Shown here: positions 11,724 to 23,344 of the stretch, one piece after another
Layout: every line of letters begins with the position of its first letter
How positions within the stretch are numbered: the stretch's first letter is position 1
Assembly: GCA_916610825.1 (NCBI GenBank)
Contig: OU744452.1
Coordinates: forward strand, 2,267,543 to 2,331,542
Length of the DNA stretch: 64,000 nucleotides
Direction: 5' to 3'
Source of the DNA: Haliclystus octoradiatus
Taxonomy: Eukaryota > Cnidaria > Staurozoa > Stauromedusae > Haliclystidae
Notes under the pieces: model-generated
Seen by the model: only the letters and a program-made list of their open reading frames with translations
Told to the model about the DNA's origin: nothing
The model's database searches: none
Program-made: the position numbers and the translations under genes

Positions 11724-12367
11724 TCCTCAAATTGTATTTGGCCGTCCTGTACAAGATACTTTACCCGCACATCGTCGAACTTTCGATCCGATATGGCGAA
11801 AATCGCAGCATGATGCTGAATGACAAGCTGCTGTCGCTCATGAAAAATTAGAACGCCGATACAATGCCTCTGCACATCCATTACCATCTCTTGAAGTGGG
11901 CAACCATGTTGCAGTACAACACCCAATCACCAAGGAATGGACTAAATACGGTATTATTGTTGAGGTATTATCGAGATTATTTTATCATGTTTGTTAGTGA
12001 ACATTTACTTCGTCGCAATCGCCGTCTTATCCGTCGCCGGTTTCCTACAACAATTTCTCCGTCGACATCTTCGGATGCAAGTACGACTACTACGACTACA
12101 GAATCTTCCTCTCCGACTTCAACTCCGGAGCTTACAGTTCCGCGTCGTAGTACTAGAAACCGCCTCAAACCTCAAAGACTTATCGAAGAGAGCTATTATA
12201 TTATCATTTATAATAATAGTACCAAATCACATTATAGCCACAACAATATTACGCATCAGCAATTTAGTACGTTTATCATAGTATATTATTGCGTCTTGAG
12301 AAAATCTACTACGTATTTGATGATTTATACTTCGTTTCAATTAGCTACTAGTTTAGTATTAGTTTGA
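11724..12367 (+). pseudogene. Integrase C-terminus and tail of the outer LTR element
   Basis: The + strand reads SPQIVFGRPVQDTLPAHRR, the usual stretch after the integrase core, then YNASAHPLPSLEVGNHVAV, then after a frameshift near 11975 a basic, Thr/Ser-rich tail (LLRRNRRLIRRR...RRSTRNRLKPQRL). It continues the integrase cut at 5554 and proves the nesting. An in-frame stop near 11821 and the frameshift break it. Confidence 0.85.
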
Positions 12368-12875
12368 TAAAATACTATTGTAGAAAGCGGACTGGGTACG
12401 AAATATATTGTACTCTATTGTTTTTAGTAAGCCAATCAGCAACTTATAAATGTTATATTTAATGCCTATAAATACCGCTGATTTAGTGTTTTTCATTATT
12501 CGCATGTTGTGGCCATAGGCATATCGCCTTTAATTATACAGTTTGAATTTGACATCTTGTCTCTTCTTTGTCTGGTCACACATGCAGAATTAATCATTAT
12601 TCTTTGTACTGATTTCTAACCGAAATCTAGTACTATTTCGTGTTTCAAACGTTTGAATATATTATTTGAGAAGAACAACTTAGTCACAAGTCACAGTCCT
12701 CTGAACCTATTCTCATACAAATAATCAACGTTTTCAACTATTCTACCGTATTTTAAATTTACTTACTTTTAACAAATTAACACAATTATCATAACTTACT
12801 CAACTTGCTCAGTTGATCATTTATTGGAAGTAGTTTATCTTATCCTTCTGATAAATTTAGCTACAACATTTTGTT

Positions 12876-12901
12876 ATCATCATCATCATCATCATCATCA
12901 T
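12876..12901 (+). repeat. (ATC)n microsatellite
   Basis: About eight tandem ATC triplets in the 3' untranslated part of the outer LTR element. Confidence 0.9.
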
Positions 12902-13011
12902 TTATTCAGAACCTGATAAGTTTTACAATAACTTTTTTTCACAGGACATTTTGTAACTAGTACACTTACTCAAGATTATCCTTAGCCTATTTTCATTCTA
13001 TTATGAATAGA

Positions 13012-13024
13012 CTCCAAGGGGAGA
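13012..13024 (+). promoter_or_regulatory. Polypurine tract of the outer LTR element
   Basis: CAAGGGGAGA lies immediately upstream of the 3' LTR, the expected place for the plus-strand primer of reverse transcription. Confidence 0.7.
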
Positions 13025-13173
13025 TGTGTGATAATCAATATATAGTCTAGCCTCTTTGTTATGTAGTCTCATTTCTATGTCATATATGTAAGTGTAGTGA
13101 TACTAATATATTCATTCTGTTGATAACTCCACTGTGTGATTATCTTGAGTCATCGTCTAACGATTATCCTACA
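13025..13173 (+). repeat. 3' LTR of the outer Gypsy element
   Basis: 149 bp matching 2053-2201, followed by target copy AGAAT. Confidence 0.93.
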
Positions 13174-13439
13174 AGAATAATATATATAATTAATTTGCTT
13201 TACTCGTGGCACCTGGTATCTGTTATACATAAATAATGTAAGGGAGATATTGGGAATCGCCTTCCTGTTTTTACCATGATTTTTACCGAATGAAGATTTG
13301 ATTCTCAAGGGAAAGGTTCACATCCCCACAACCCCTATACTAGGGATGGCCCCTTATGCCTGAGATGTTTGCTCGCAAGGCATGCTGCTATCTACGCATC
13401 TTTTTGCTGGATGGAAATCAAATCAATACTTTTCATTTC
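13174..13439. other. Spacer, no gene seen
   Basis: Unique-looking sequence between the 3' LTR and the broken exon-1 copy. No convincing coding exon or repeat is seen. Confidence 0.4.
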
Positions 13440-14054
13440 TCCATCTTTGGTTTTGATATATTTTGATAGACTCATCTCAACGTAACTTACGTTATTTTAT
13501 GCTCAAGTAATTTGTTCGCAATTCTGCCTAAATTACTGATAGTATACAGTCACTTTATCATACTTGGAAACCCGTAGGGGTAACTCCCGTCTGACGGCTA
13601 TACGGGGACGTGCCACTTATTTTGGGTTCATATTTTCAGCTGAAAAAAACCTTTTGGGTATGAGATTTCAAATTTTGGAACTATTGGGTATGAGTTATCC
13701 TATTTTTGACTTTATCAAGAATTTTTGGAAACATTTTGCATCATTTTGTGTATTTACTTGAAATCAATCAATATGCTAGAAATTTTTGAGTAGTATTTTT
13801 CAAATTTTGGAATTTTTTGGGTAGCATCAACAGAATTTTTTTAACTTTTTGGGTGCTTCACCTTTTTCCAAAGTGGCACCCCCCTGTTCCTGAAAAACAG
13901 GAGTTACCCCCCCCCGTAGCTTGGAAGTTACTTACCCATAAAGGAGAGCGAAGATTTGACAATGAAAGTGGATGTGTTACGTCATCTAACATCAAAGTTG
14001 GGGATGAAATTTTAAGGGAATATTAATGATGTTAAAAGAAAAGTAAAAGCGATA
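13440..14054 (+). pseudogene. Broken copy of exon 1 of the LRR-ROC-COR-caspase gene
   Basis: 13440-13540 resembles the region just upstream of the intact gene (25240-25350). After a MITE (13571-13918), 13930-14054 matches the coding start of exon 1 (GERRFDNESGCVT, then SNIKVGDEI), with a ~66-nt segment missing relative to the intact copy. The match stops exactly at ATA (14052-14054), where the 11-kb transposon enters, and resumes at 25020. The copy reaches a stop soon after GDEILREY, so it is dead. It shows that the locus was duplicated in tandem before the transposon arrived. Confidence 0.85.
13571..13918. mobile_element. MITE with GGGGTAACTCC / GGAGTTACCCC ends
   Basis: Left CCCGTAGGGGTAACTCC and right GGAGTTACCC...CCGTA form short inverted ends, and CCCGTA on both outer sides may be the target duplication. 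It interrupts the broken exon-1 copy. The interior repeats the word TTTTGGGTATGA. No coding capacity. Confidence 0.6.
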
Positions 14055-14577
14055 TAGTCCAGTCAATCTAAAATTTGACCAAGGACAAATTGCAACACAA
14101 GCTTTTTTTATGGAAGATAGGGTAGAATTTTATGCTGAACAACATATCAAAAATCGAGAAAAATCGAAGTGGCGGAAGGTGCTCAATTTTATAGAAATTA
14201 GTTACGGTCGGCATGAAAGCGAGGCTGTGTCATTTAGGGCTTAAAACTGAGCGATATTTCAAAAAATAAGAGAATGTTCGCAATCAAGAAGAACACACTC
14301 AGTGACACAATATAATTCCAAAAAAAAAAAATCATAAGTTGATCATTATAACAGAAAAACCATAACGAGGCTAGAAATTATATTAGGGAATTTACTGTAC
14401 TTTTACTGTACTATTACCAATAACGCCAGATAAAATGCGCATTAAAAGATGCTAGGCATAAGAACACGCATTAGCTCCTTGAAATAGGGGCAAATCGATG
14501 TACCTAACGATTATATTAATTAACTACCAGGCAAATATTAAAATATTAAATTCTATTCAAATCAGCAAAATCAAAAT
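14055..14577 (+). repeat. Left arm, first copy
   Basis: ~520 bp starting TAGTCCAGTCAATCTAAAAT, nearly identical to 19661-20183 (differing mainly in an A-run near 14318). Confidence 0.88.
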
Positions 14578-16631
14578 AAATCATATATAAATCAAGCAGA
14601 CCATCCCGTACAAAATAAGAATGCGTCTAATCACCCTCAGTAGTGAAATGGGTATGGTCCAAGAGTCCAATACCAATAACAGGAACATTTCTGACATCAT
14701 AAAATCCTATCTAGGTTGTATAGAATATAAATATAAATCGAGTAGACTATCCCATATGCATATTAGATACATCTTATCACCCTCAGTGGTATAATAGGTC
14801 AGGTCCAAGAGTCCAATACCAATAACAGGAACATTTCGGACATCATAAAATCATAGCTAGGTTGTATAGAATATAAATATAAATCGAGTAGACCATCCCA
14901 TAGGCATGACAGGTACATCTAATCACCCTCAGTAGTATAATAGGTGAGGTCCAAGAGTCCAATACCAATAACAGGAACATTTCTGACATCATAAAATCCT
15001 ATCTAGGTTGTATAGAATATAAATATAAATTGAGTAGACTATCCCATATGCATATTAGATACATCTTATCACCCTCAGTGGTATAATAGGTCAGGTCCAA
15101 GAGTCCAATACCAATAACAGGAACATTTCGGACATCATAAAATCAATCTAGGTTGTATAGAATATAAATATAAATCGAGTAGACCATCCCATAGGCATGA
15201 CAGGTACATCTAATCACCCTCAGTAGTATAATAGGTGAGGTCCAAGAGTCCAATACCAATAACAGGAACATTTCTGACATCATAAAATCATATCTAGGCT
15301 GCATAGAATATATATATAAATCGAGTAGACCATCCCATATGCATTATAGATACATCTAATCACCCTCAATAGTATAATAGGTGTGGTCCAAGAGTCCAAT
15401 ATCAAGAACAGGGAAATTTCTGATATCATAAAATCCTATCTAGGTTGTATAGAATATAAATATAAACCGAGCAGACCATCCCATAGGCATGACAGGTACA
15501 TCTAATCACCCTCAGTAGTATAATAGGTGAGGTCCAAGAGTCCAGTACCAATAACAGGAACATTTCTGACATCATAAAATCATATCTAGGTTGCATAGAA
15601 TATATATATAAATCGAGTAGACCATCCCATATGCATTATAGATACATCTAATCACCCTCAGTAGTATAATAGGTGTGGTCCAAGAGTCCAATATCAAGAA
15701 CAGGAACATTTCTGACATCATAAAATCCTATCTAGGTTGTATAGAATATAAATATAAATCGAGTACACCATCCCATAGGCATGACAGGTACATCTAATCA
15801 CCCTCAGTAGTATAATCGGTGAGGTCCAAGAGTCCAATACCAATAACAGGAACATTTCTGACATCATAAAATTATATCTAGGTTGCATAGAATATATATA
15901 TAAATCGAATAGACCATCCCATATGCATTATAGATACATCTAATCACCCTCAGTAGTATAATAGGTGTGGTCCAAGAGTACAATATCAAGAACAGGAACA
16001 TTTCTGACATCATAAAATCCTATCTAGGTTGTATAGAATATAAATATAAATCGAGTAGACTATCCCATATGCATATTAGATACATCTTATCACCCTCAGT
16101 GGTATAATAGGTCAGGTCCAAGAGTCCAATACCAATAACAGGAACATTTCGGACATCATAAAATCAATCTAGGTTGTATAGAATATAAATATAAATCGAG
16201 TAGACCATCCCATAGGCATGACAGGTACATCTAATCACCCTCAGTAGTATAATAGGTGAGGTCCAAGAGTCCAATACCAATAACAGGAACATTTCTGACA
16301 TCATAAAATCATATCTAGGCTGCATAGAATATATATATAAATCGAGTAGACCATCCCATATGCATTATAGATACATCTAATCACCCTCAATAGTATAATA
16401 GGTGTGGTCCAAGAGTCCAATATCAAGAACAGGGAAATTTCTGATATCATAAAATCCTATCTAGGTTGTATAGAATATAAATATAAACCGAGCAGACCAT
16501 CCCATAGGCATGACAGAAACATCTAATCACCCTCAGTAGTATAATAGGTGAGGTCCAAGAGTCCAGTACCAATAACAGGAACATTTCTGACATCATAAAA
16601 TCATATCTAGGTTGCATAGAATATATATATA
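14578..16631 (+). repeat. ~146-bp satellite array, forward, ~14 units
   Basis: Units recur every 145-146 bp (for example AGGAACATTT at 14681, 14827, 14973, 15119). Subtypes interleave: one with CCCATATGCATTATAGATAC or a near variant, one with CCCATAGGCATGACAGGTAC. The first unit is degenerate, as in array-flanking units elsewhere. The array stops within a TATATA run where the inverted right arm begins. Confidence 0.93.
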
Positions 16632-18255
16632 TAGTCCAGTCAATCTAGATCGAAAAAACACGGAACCCAGGACAAATTGCAACACAAGCTTTTTTTACAG
16701 ATTGTAGAACAGAATTTAACGCTTAACAACATACTGAAAATCGAGAAAAATCGAGGTGGCGGAACATTACTTTATTTGCATTTAAAGTCACAAATTATTA
16801 ACCCTTTCTAAAACGCCATTATGCCTTCATCTAAACGTCTGCGCACAGGCTGAGCGCGACATGTTTTCGGAAAACTGTCAAATTTTGATCGAAAGACAAT
16901 ACAACAAGATGGTAGACATCGTTCGCGTATCATTCAGGTTTGCGTATGATTTTTTATGGTTTAATGGTGAAATGGTACACTTTCCTCCTAATTTTGGTAC
17001 TCAAAGATATTTGATTCGAAGAAAATCTCTCACGATTTAATTCATAATGGAATGTTATCAGTTCGAAAAGTCTCCCAGTGTTATGAGGAAAACGAAGGAT
17101 AGAATGACAGGCATCAAGGACAAGGTTCAAAGCAAAAATCTGTAGATATTCAATAATAACACTTATTGTATTGGCTTTCCATTTTCCAAAATCAAGGTCA
17201 GTATTTTAATTAAAAGTAAGTGAAACATATTTTTAATGAATTATATTCAATTATTCTAATGTTGATCATGAGGATTCAGTTCTCAGTTGTTTGTTAAGAC
17301 ATAGTTGTTTAGACAGGATGCAAGACTCCCAGATATTTGGATGTAAATGCATGTACAAATTGCCAATTCCTATGGGCTCTGCTGTAACAGTATTACACAT
17401 GATAGCATCAATTCTGCTGAGTGATCCAAATCAGGACCAATAACATTTGTTGGCCTATTATCTTTATTTCTGACATAGTTTGGCAGCATATTAATGCACC
17501 CGTATAACAGTGCACACAACTGTTGGCCCCCTATATGCCATGGCAATAACGTATTTACGGACTCAATCTGTACAATTTCACGCATAGCATAATGAAAGTT
17601 TCAAATTTCATGCATTCAAACGAAAGAGCTTTCTTGAAATTGATTCAATTCAGACCTATCTGCTTTTAAATCGTATTATTAATATTTAGCTGAACATGCA
17701 AAGTTTGAATGGTGAACAAGGTGTTTGCAAATAATAACAATTTTGCATGATAAAAATAGGAAAACAGGGTTGAAGTCTTAAAATAGGGTCTGGAGATTCA
17801 CCCCCTTGAGAACTCTATGAATTCTGGCGTCCCAAATAGGGAATTTTGCTATGATTTTATCTGAAATATTCTGTAAAATTTCATGTTTTTGTATTTATAT
17901 AACGCAAAAATCATCGATAACGCAATAACGTAGATAAAAATGCCTTTTCACAATTTCACAGACAAAATTTAGGGCAATAACACGTCCTGATGAGCCGTAA
18001 AAGGCCCCAACTGTTGCTCAACCCCTAATTTACAAACATTGCATGTCTGGTATCGTGCACCCTAGATATCTTTTGAGCAATTGAGGATGTTCTTGTTATC
18101 TTCTGTGGACCCCTAGACCACACATGTTAATTATCGCAACAATGGTTGAATTTCTCTTCAATCTATTTTGAATGGTTTTATTAGAAATATACATCCATTG
18201 TATTCAACATCTATGTTATTTTATAATCATAGATAAAGTTTATGATGGTGAAAGT
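16632..18255 (-). repeat. Right arm, inverted copy
   Basis: ~1.6 kb starting TAGTCCAGTCAATCTAGATC, the reverse complement of 23345-25019. It lacks about 48 bp near 17255 that the other copy has between short direct repeats (near 24340-24390). Confidence 0.88.
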
Positions 18256-19660
18256 TATGGACTCTTGGACCACACCTATTATACTACTGAGGGTGATGAG
18301 ATGTAACTATAATGCCTATGAGATGGTCTACTTGATTTATATATATATATATATTCTATGCAACCTAGATATGATTTTATGATGTCAGAAATGTTCCTGT
18401 TCTTGATATGTGACTCTTGGACCACACCTATTATATCACTGAGGGTGATAAGATGTACCTGTAATGCCTATGGGATGGTTTACTTGAATTATATATACAT
18501 TCTATGTAACGTAGATATCGTTTTATGATGTCAGAAATGTTCCTGTTCTTGATATTGGACTCTTGGACCACACCTATTATACTACTGAGGGTGATAAGAT
18601 GTATCTAATATGCATATGGGATGGTCTACTCGATTTATATTTATATTCTATACAACCTAGATAGGGTTTTATGATGTCAGAAATGTTCCTGTTCTTGATA
18701 TTGGACTCTTGGACCACACCTATTATACTACTGAGAGTGATTAGATGTACCTGTCATGCCTATGGGATGGTCTACTCGATTTATATTTATATTCTATACA
18801 ACCTAGATAGGATTTTATGATGTCAGAAATGTTCCTGTTCTTGATATTGTACTCTTGGACCACACCTATTATACTACTGAGGGCTATTAGATGTATCTAT
18901 AATGCATATGGGATGGTCTACTCGATTTATATATATATTCTATGCAACCTAGATATAATTTTATGATGTCAGAAATGTTCCTGTTATTGGTATTGGACTC
19001 TTGGACCTCACCTATTATACTACGGAGGGTGATTAGATGTACCTGTCATGCCTATGGGATGGTGTACTCGATTTATATTTATATTCTATACAACCTACAT
19101 AGGATTTTATGATGTCAGAAATGTTCCTGTTCTTGATATTGGACTCTTGGACCACACCTATTATACTACTGAGGGTGATTAGATGTATCTAATATGCATA
19201 TGGGATGGTCTACTCGATTTATATTTATATTCTATACAACCTAGATAGGATTTTATGATGTCAGAAATGTTCCTGTTCTTGATATTGTACTCTTGGACCA
19301 CACCTATTATACTACTGAGGGTGATTAGATGTATCTATAATGCATATGGGATGGTCTATTCGATTTATATATATATTCTATGCAACCTAGATATAATTTT
19401 ATGATGTCAGAAATGTTCCTGTTATTGGTATTGGACTCTTGTACCTCACCGATTATACTACTGAGGGTGATTAGATGTACCTGTCATGCCTATGGGATGG
19501 TGTACTCGATTTATATTTATATTCTATACAACCTAGATAGGATTTTATGATGTCAGAAATGTTCCTGTTCTTGATATTGGACTCTTGGACCACACCTATT
19601 ATACTACTGAGGGTGATTAGATGTATCTATAATGCATATGGGATGGTCTACTCGATTTAT
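18256..19660 (-). repeat. ~146-bp satellite array, reverse orientation, ~9-10 units
   Basis: Same units as 14578-16631 on the other strand. It ends in CTCGATTTAT, the complement of the point in the unit where the first array stops, plus the 3 bp expected from a target duplication. Confidence 0.92.
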
Positions 19661-20183
19661 TAGTCCAGTCAATCTAAAATTTGACCAAGGACAAATTGCA
19701 ACACAAGCTTTTTTTATGGAAGATAGGGTAGAATTTTATGCTGAACAACATATCAAAAATCGAGAAAAATCGAAGTGGCGGAAGGTGCTCAATTTTATAG
19801 AAATTAGTTACGGTCGGCATGAAAGCGAGGCTGTGTCATTTAGGGCTTAAAACTGAGCGATATTTCAAAAAATAAGAGAATGTTCGCAATCAAGAAGAAC
19901 ACACTCAGTGACACAATATAATTCCAAAAAAAAAAATCATAAGTTGATCATTATAACAGAAAAACCATAACGAGGCTAGAAATTATATTAGGGAATTTAC
20001 TGTACTTTTACTGTACTATTACCAATAACGCCAGATAAAATGCGCATTAAAAGATGCTAGGCATAAGAACACGCATTAGCTCCTTGAAATAGGGGCAAAT
20101 CGATGTACCTAACGATTATATTAATTAACTACCAGGCAAATATTAAAATATTAAATTCTATTCAAATCAGCAAAATCAAAATA
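19661..20183 (+). repeat. Left arm, second copy
   Basis: Nearly identical to 14055-14577, including the terminal TAGTCCAG. Confidence 0.9.
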
Positions 20184-23100
20184 AATCATATATAAATCAA
20201 GCAGACCATCCCGTACAAAATAAGAATGCGTCTAATCACCCTCAGTAGTGAAATGGGTATGGTCCAAGAGTCCAATACCAATAACAGGAACATTCCTGAC
20301 ATCATAAAATCCTATCTAGGTTGTATAGAATATAAATATAAATCGAGTACACCATCCCATAGGCATGACAGGTACATCTAATCACCCTCAGTAGTATAAT
20401 CGGTGAGGTCCAAGAGTCCAATACCAATAACAGGAACATTTCTGACATCATAAAATTATATCTAGGTTGCATAGAATATATATATAAATCGAATAGACCA
20501 TCCCATATGCATTATAGATACATCTAATCACCCTCAGTAGTATAATAGGTGTGGTCCAAGAGTACAATATCAAGAACAGGAACATTTCTGACATCATAAA
20601 ATCCTATCTAGGTTGTATAGAATATAAATATAAATCGAGTAGACTATCCCATATGCATATTAGATACATCTTATCACCCTCAGTGGTATAATAGGTCAGG
20701 TCCAAGAGTCCAATACCAATAACAGGAACATTTCGGACATCATAAAATCAATCTAGGTTGTATAGAATATAAATATAAATCGAGTAGACCATCCCATAGG
20801 CATGACAGGTACATCTAATCACCCTCAGTAGTATAATAGGTGAGGTCCAAGAGTCCAATACCAATAACAGGAACATTTCTGACATCATAAAATCATATCT
20901 AGGCTGCATAGAATATATATATAAATCGAGTAGACCATCCCATATGCATTATAGATACATCTAATCACCCTCAATAGTATAATAGGTGTGGTCCAAGAGT
21001 CCAATATCAAGAACAGGGAAATTTCTGATATCATAAAATCCTATCTAGGTTGTATAGAATATAAATATAAACCGAGCAGACCATCCCATAGGCATGACAG
21101 GTACATCTAATCACCCTCAGTAGTATAATAGGTGAGGTCCAAGAGTCCAGTACCAATAACAGGAACATTTCTGACATCATAAAATCATATCTAGGTTGCA
21201 TAGAATATATATATAAATCGAGTAGACCATCCCATATGCATTATAGATACATCTAATCACCCTCAGTAGTATAATAGGTGTGGTCCAAGAGTCCAATATC
21301 AAGAACAGGAACATTTCTGACATCATAAAATCCTATCTAGGTTGTATAGAATATAAATATAAATCGAGTACACCATCCCATAGGCATGACAGGTACATCT
21401 AATCACCCTCAGTAGTATAATCGGTGAGGTCCAAGAGTCCAATACCAATAACAGGAACATTTCTGACATCATAAAATTATATCTAGGTTGCATAGAATAT
21501 ATATATAAATCGAATAGACCATCCCATATGCATTATAGATACATCTAATCACCCTCAGTAGTATAATAGGTGTGGTCCAAGAGTACAATATCAAGAACAG
21601 GAACATTTCTGACATCATAAAATCCTATCTAGGTTGTATAGAATATAAATATAAATCGAGTAGACCATCCCATATGCATATTAGATACATCTAATCACCC
21701 TCAGTAGTATAATAGGTGTGGTCCAAGAGTCCAATATCAAGAACAGGAACATTTCTGACATCATAAAATCCTATGTAGGTTGTATAGAATATAAATATAA
21801 ATCGAGTACACCATCCCATAGGCATGACAGGTACATCTAATCACCCTCCGTAGTATAATAGGTGAGGTCCAAGAGTCCAATACCAATAACAGGAACATTT
21901 CTGACATCATAAAATTATATCTAGGTTGCATAGAATATATATATAAATCGAGTAGACCATCCCATATGCATTATAGATACATCTAATAACCCTCAGTAGT
22001 ATAATAGGTGTGGTCCAAGAGTACAATATCAAGAACAGGAACATTTCTGACATCATAAAATCCTATCTAGGTTGTATAGAATATAAATATAAATCGAGTA
22101 CACCATCCCATAGGCATGACAGGTACATCTAATCACCCTCAGTAGTATAATCGGTGAGGTCCAAGAGTCCAATACCAATAACAGGAACATTTCTGACATC
22201 ATAAAATTATATCTAGGTTGCATAGAATATATATATAAATCGAATAGACCATCCCATATGCATTATAGATACATCTAATCACCCTCAGTAGTATAATAGG
22301 TGTGGTCCAAGAGTACAATATCAAGAACAGGAACATTTCTGACATCATAAAATCCTATCTAGGTTGTATAGAATATAAATATAAATCGAGTAGACCATCC
22401 CATATGCATATTAGATACATCTAATCACCCTCAGTAGTATAATAGGTGTGGTCCAAGAGTCCAATATCAAGAACAGGAACATTTCTGACATCATAAAATC
22501 CTATGTAGGTTGTATAGAATATAAATATAAATCGAGTACACCATCCCATAGGCATGACAGGTACATCTAATCACCCTCCGTAGTATAATAGGTGAGGTCC
22601 AAGAGTCCAATACCAATAACAGGAACATTTCTGACATCATAAAATTATATCTAGGTTGCATAGAATATATATATAAATCGAGTAGACCATCCCATATGCA
22701 TTATAGATACATCTAATAACCCTCAGTAGTATAATAGGTGTGGTCCAAGAGTACAATATCAAGAACAGGAACATTTCTGACATCATAAAATCCTATCTAG
22801 GTTGTATAGAATATAAATATAAATCGAGTAGACCATCCCATAGGCATGACAGGTACATCTAATCACTCTCAGTAGTATAATAGGTGTGGTCCAAGAGTCC
22901 AATATCAAGAACAGGAACATTTCTGACATCATAAAACCCTATCTAGGTTGTATAGAATATAAATATAAATCGAGTAGACCATCCCATATGCATATTAGAT
23001 ACATCTTATCACCCTCAGTAGTATAATAGGTGTGGTCCAAGAGTCCAATATCAAGAACAGGAACATTTCTGACATCATAAAACGATATCTACGTTACATA

Positions 23101-23344
23101 GAATGTATATATAATTCAAGTAAACCATCCCATAGGCATTACAGGTACATCTTATCACCCTCAGTGATATAATAGGTGTGGTCCAAGAGTCACATATCAA
23201 GAACAGGAACATTTCTGACATCATAAAATCATATCTAGGTTGCATAGAATATATATATATATATAAATCAAGTAGACCATCTCATAGGCATTATAGTTAC
23301 ATCTCATCACCCTCAGTAGTATAATAGGTGTGGTCCAAGAGTCC
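20184..23344 (+). repeat. ~146-bp satellite array, forward, ~21 units
   Basis: Same two subtypes. A block from about 21660 to 22150 recurs almost unchanged at about 22390 to 22880, evidence of recent unequal exchange of multi-unit blocks. Units become degenerate toward 23200-23344. Confidence 0.93.

Larger units (their letters stand above)
2053..13173 (+). mobile_element. Gypsy-type LTR retrotransposon, full length with nested insertions
   Basis: Two 149-bp LTRs (2053-2201 and 13025-13173) start TGTGTGAT and end ATCCTACA. They are flanked by a perfect 5-bp target duplication AGAAT (2048-2052 and 13174-13178). Inside, in order, are gag with two CCHC knuckles, protease, RT, RNase H and integrase, a Ty3/Gypsy gene order. 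I count about four substitutions between the LTRs, so insertion is not very old. Frameshifts and stops break every coding region, so this copy is dead. The integrase is interrupted at 5554 by another retrotransposon and resumes near 11724. The central part between the integrase zinc-finger region and the catalytic core also appears deleted. Confidence 0.93.

Noticed and set aside
11864..12281. Separate genes in several frames around a Ser/Thr/Arg-rich stretch
   Set aside because: The stretch is the basic tail of the outer element's integrase in one frame. The other frames are shadows of its low-complexity sequence.
14578..23344. Regular repeats that could suggest a CRISPR-like array
   Set aside because: The whole 146-bp unit is repeated, there are no unique spacers, the context is animal DNA, and the arrays lie within TIR-bounded elements. 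This is a satellite.
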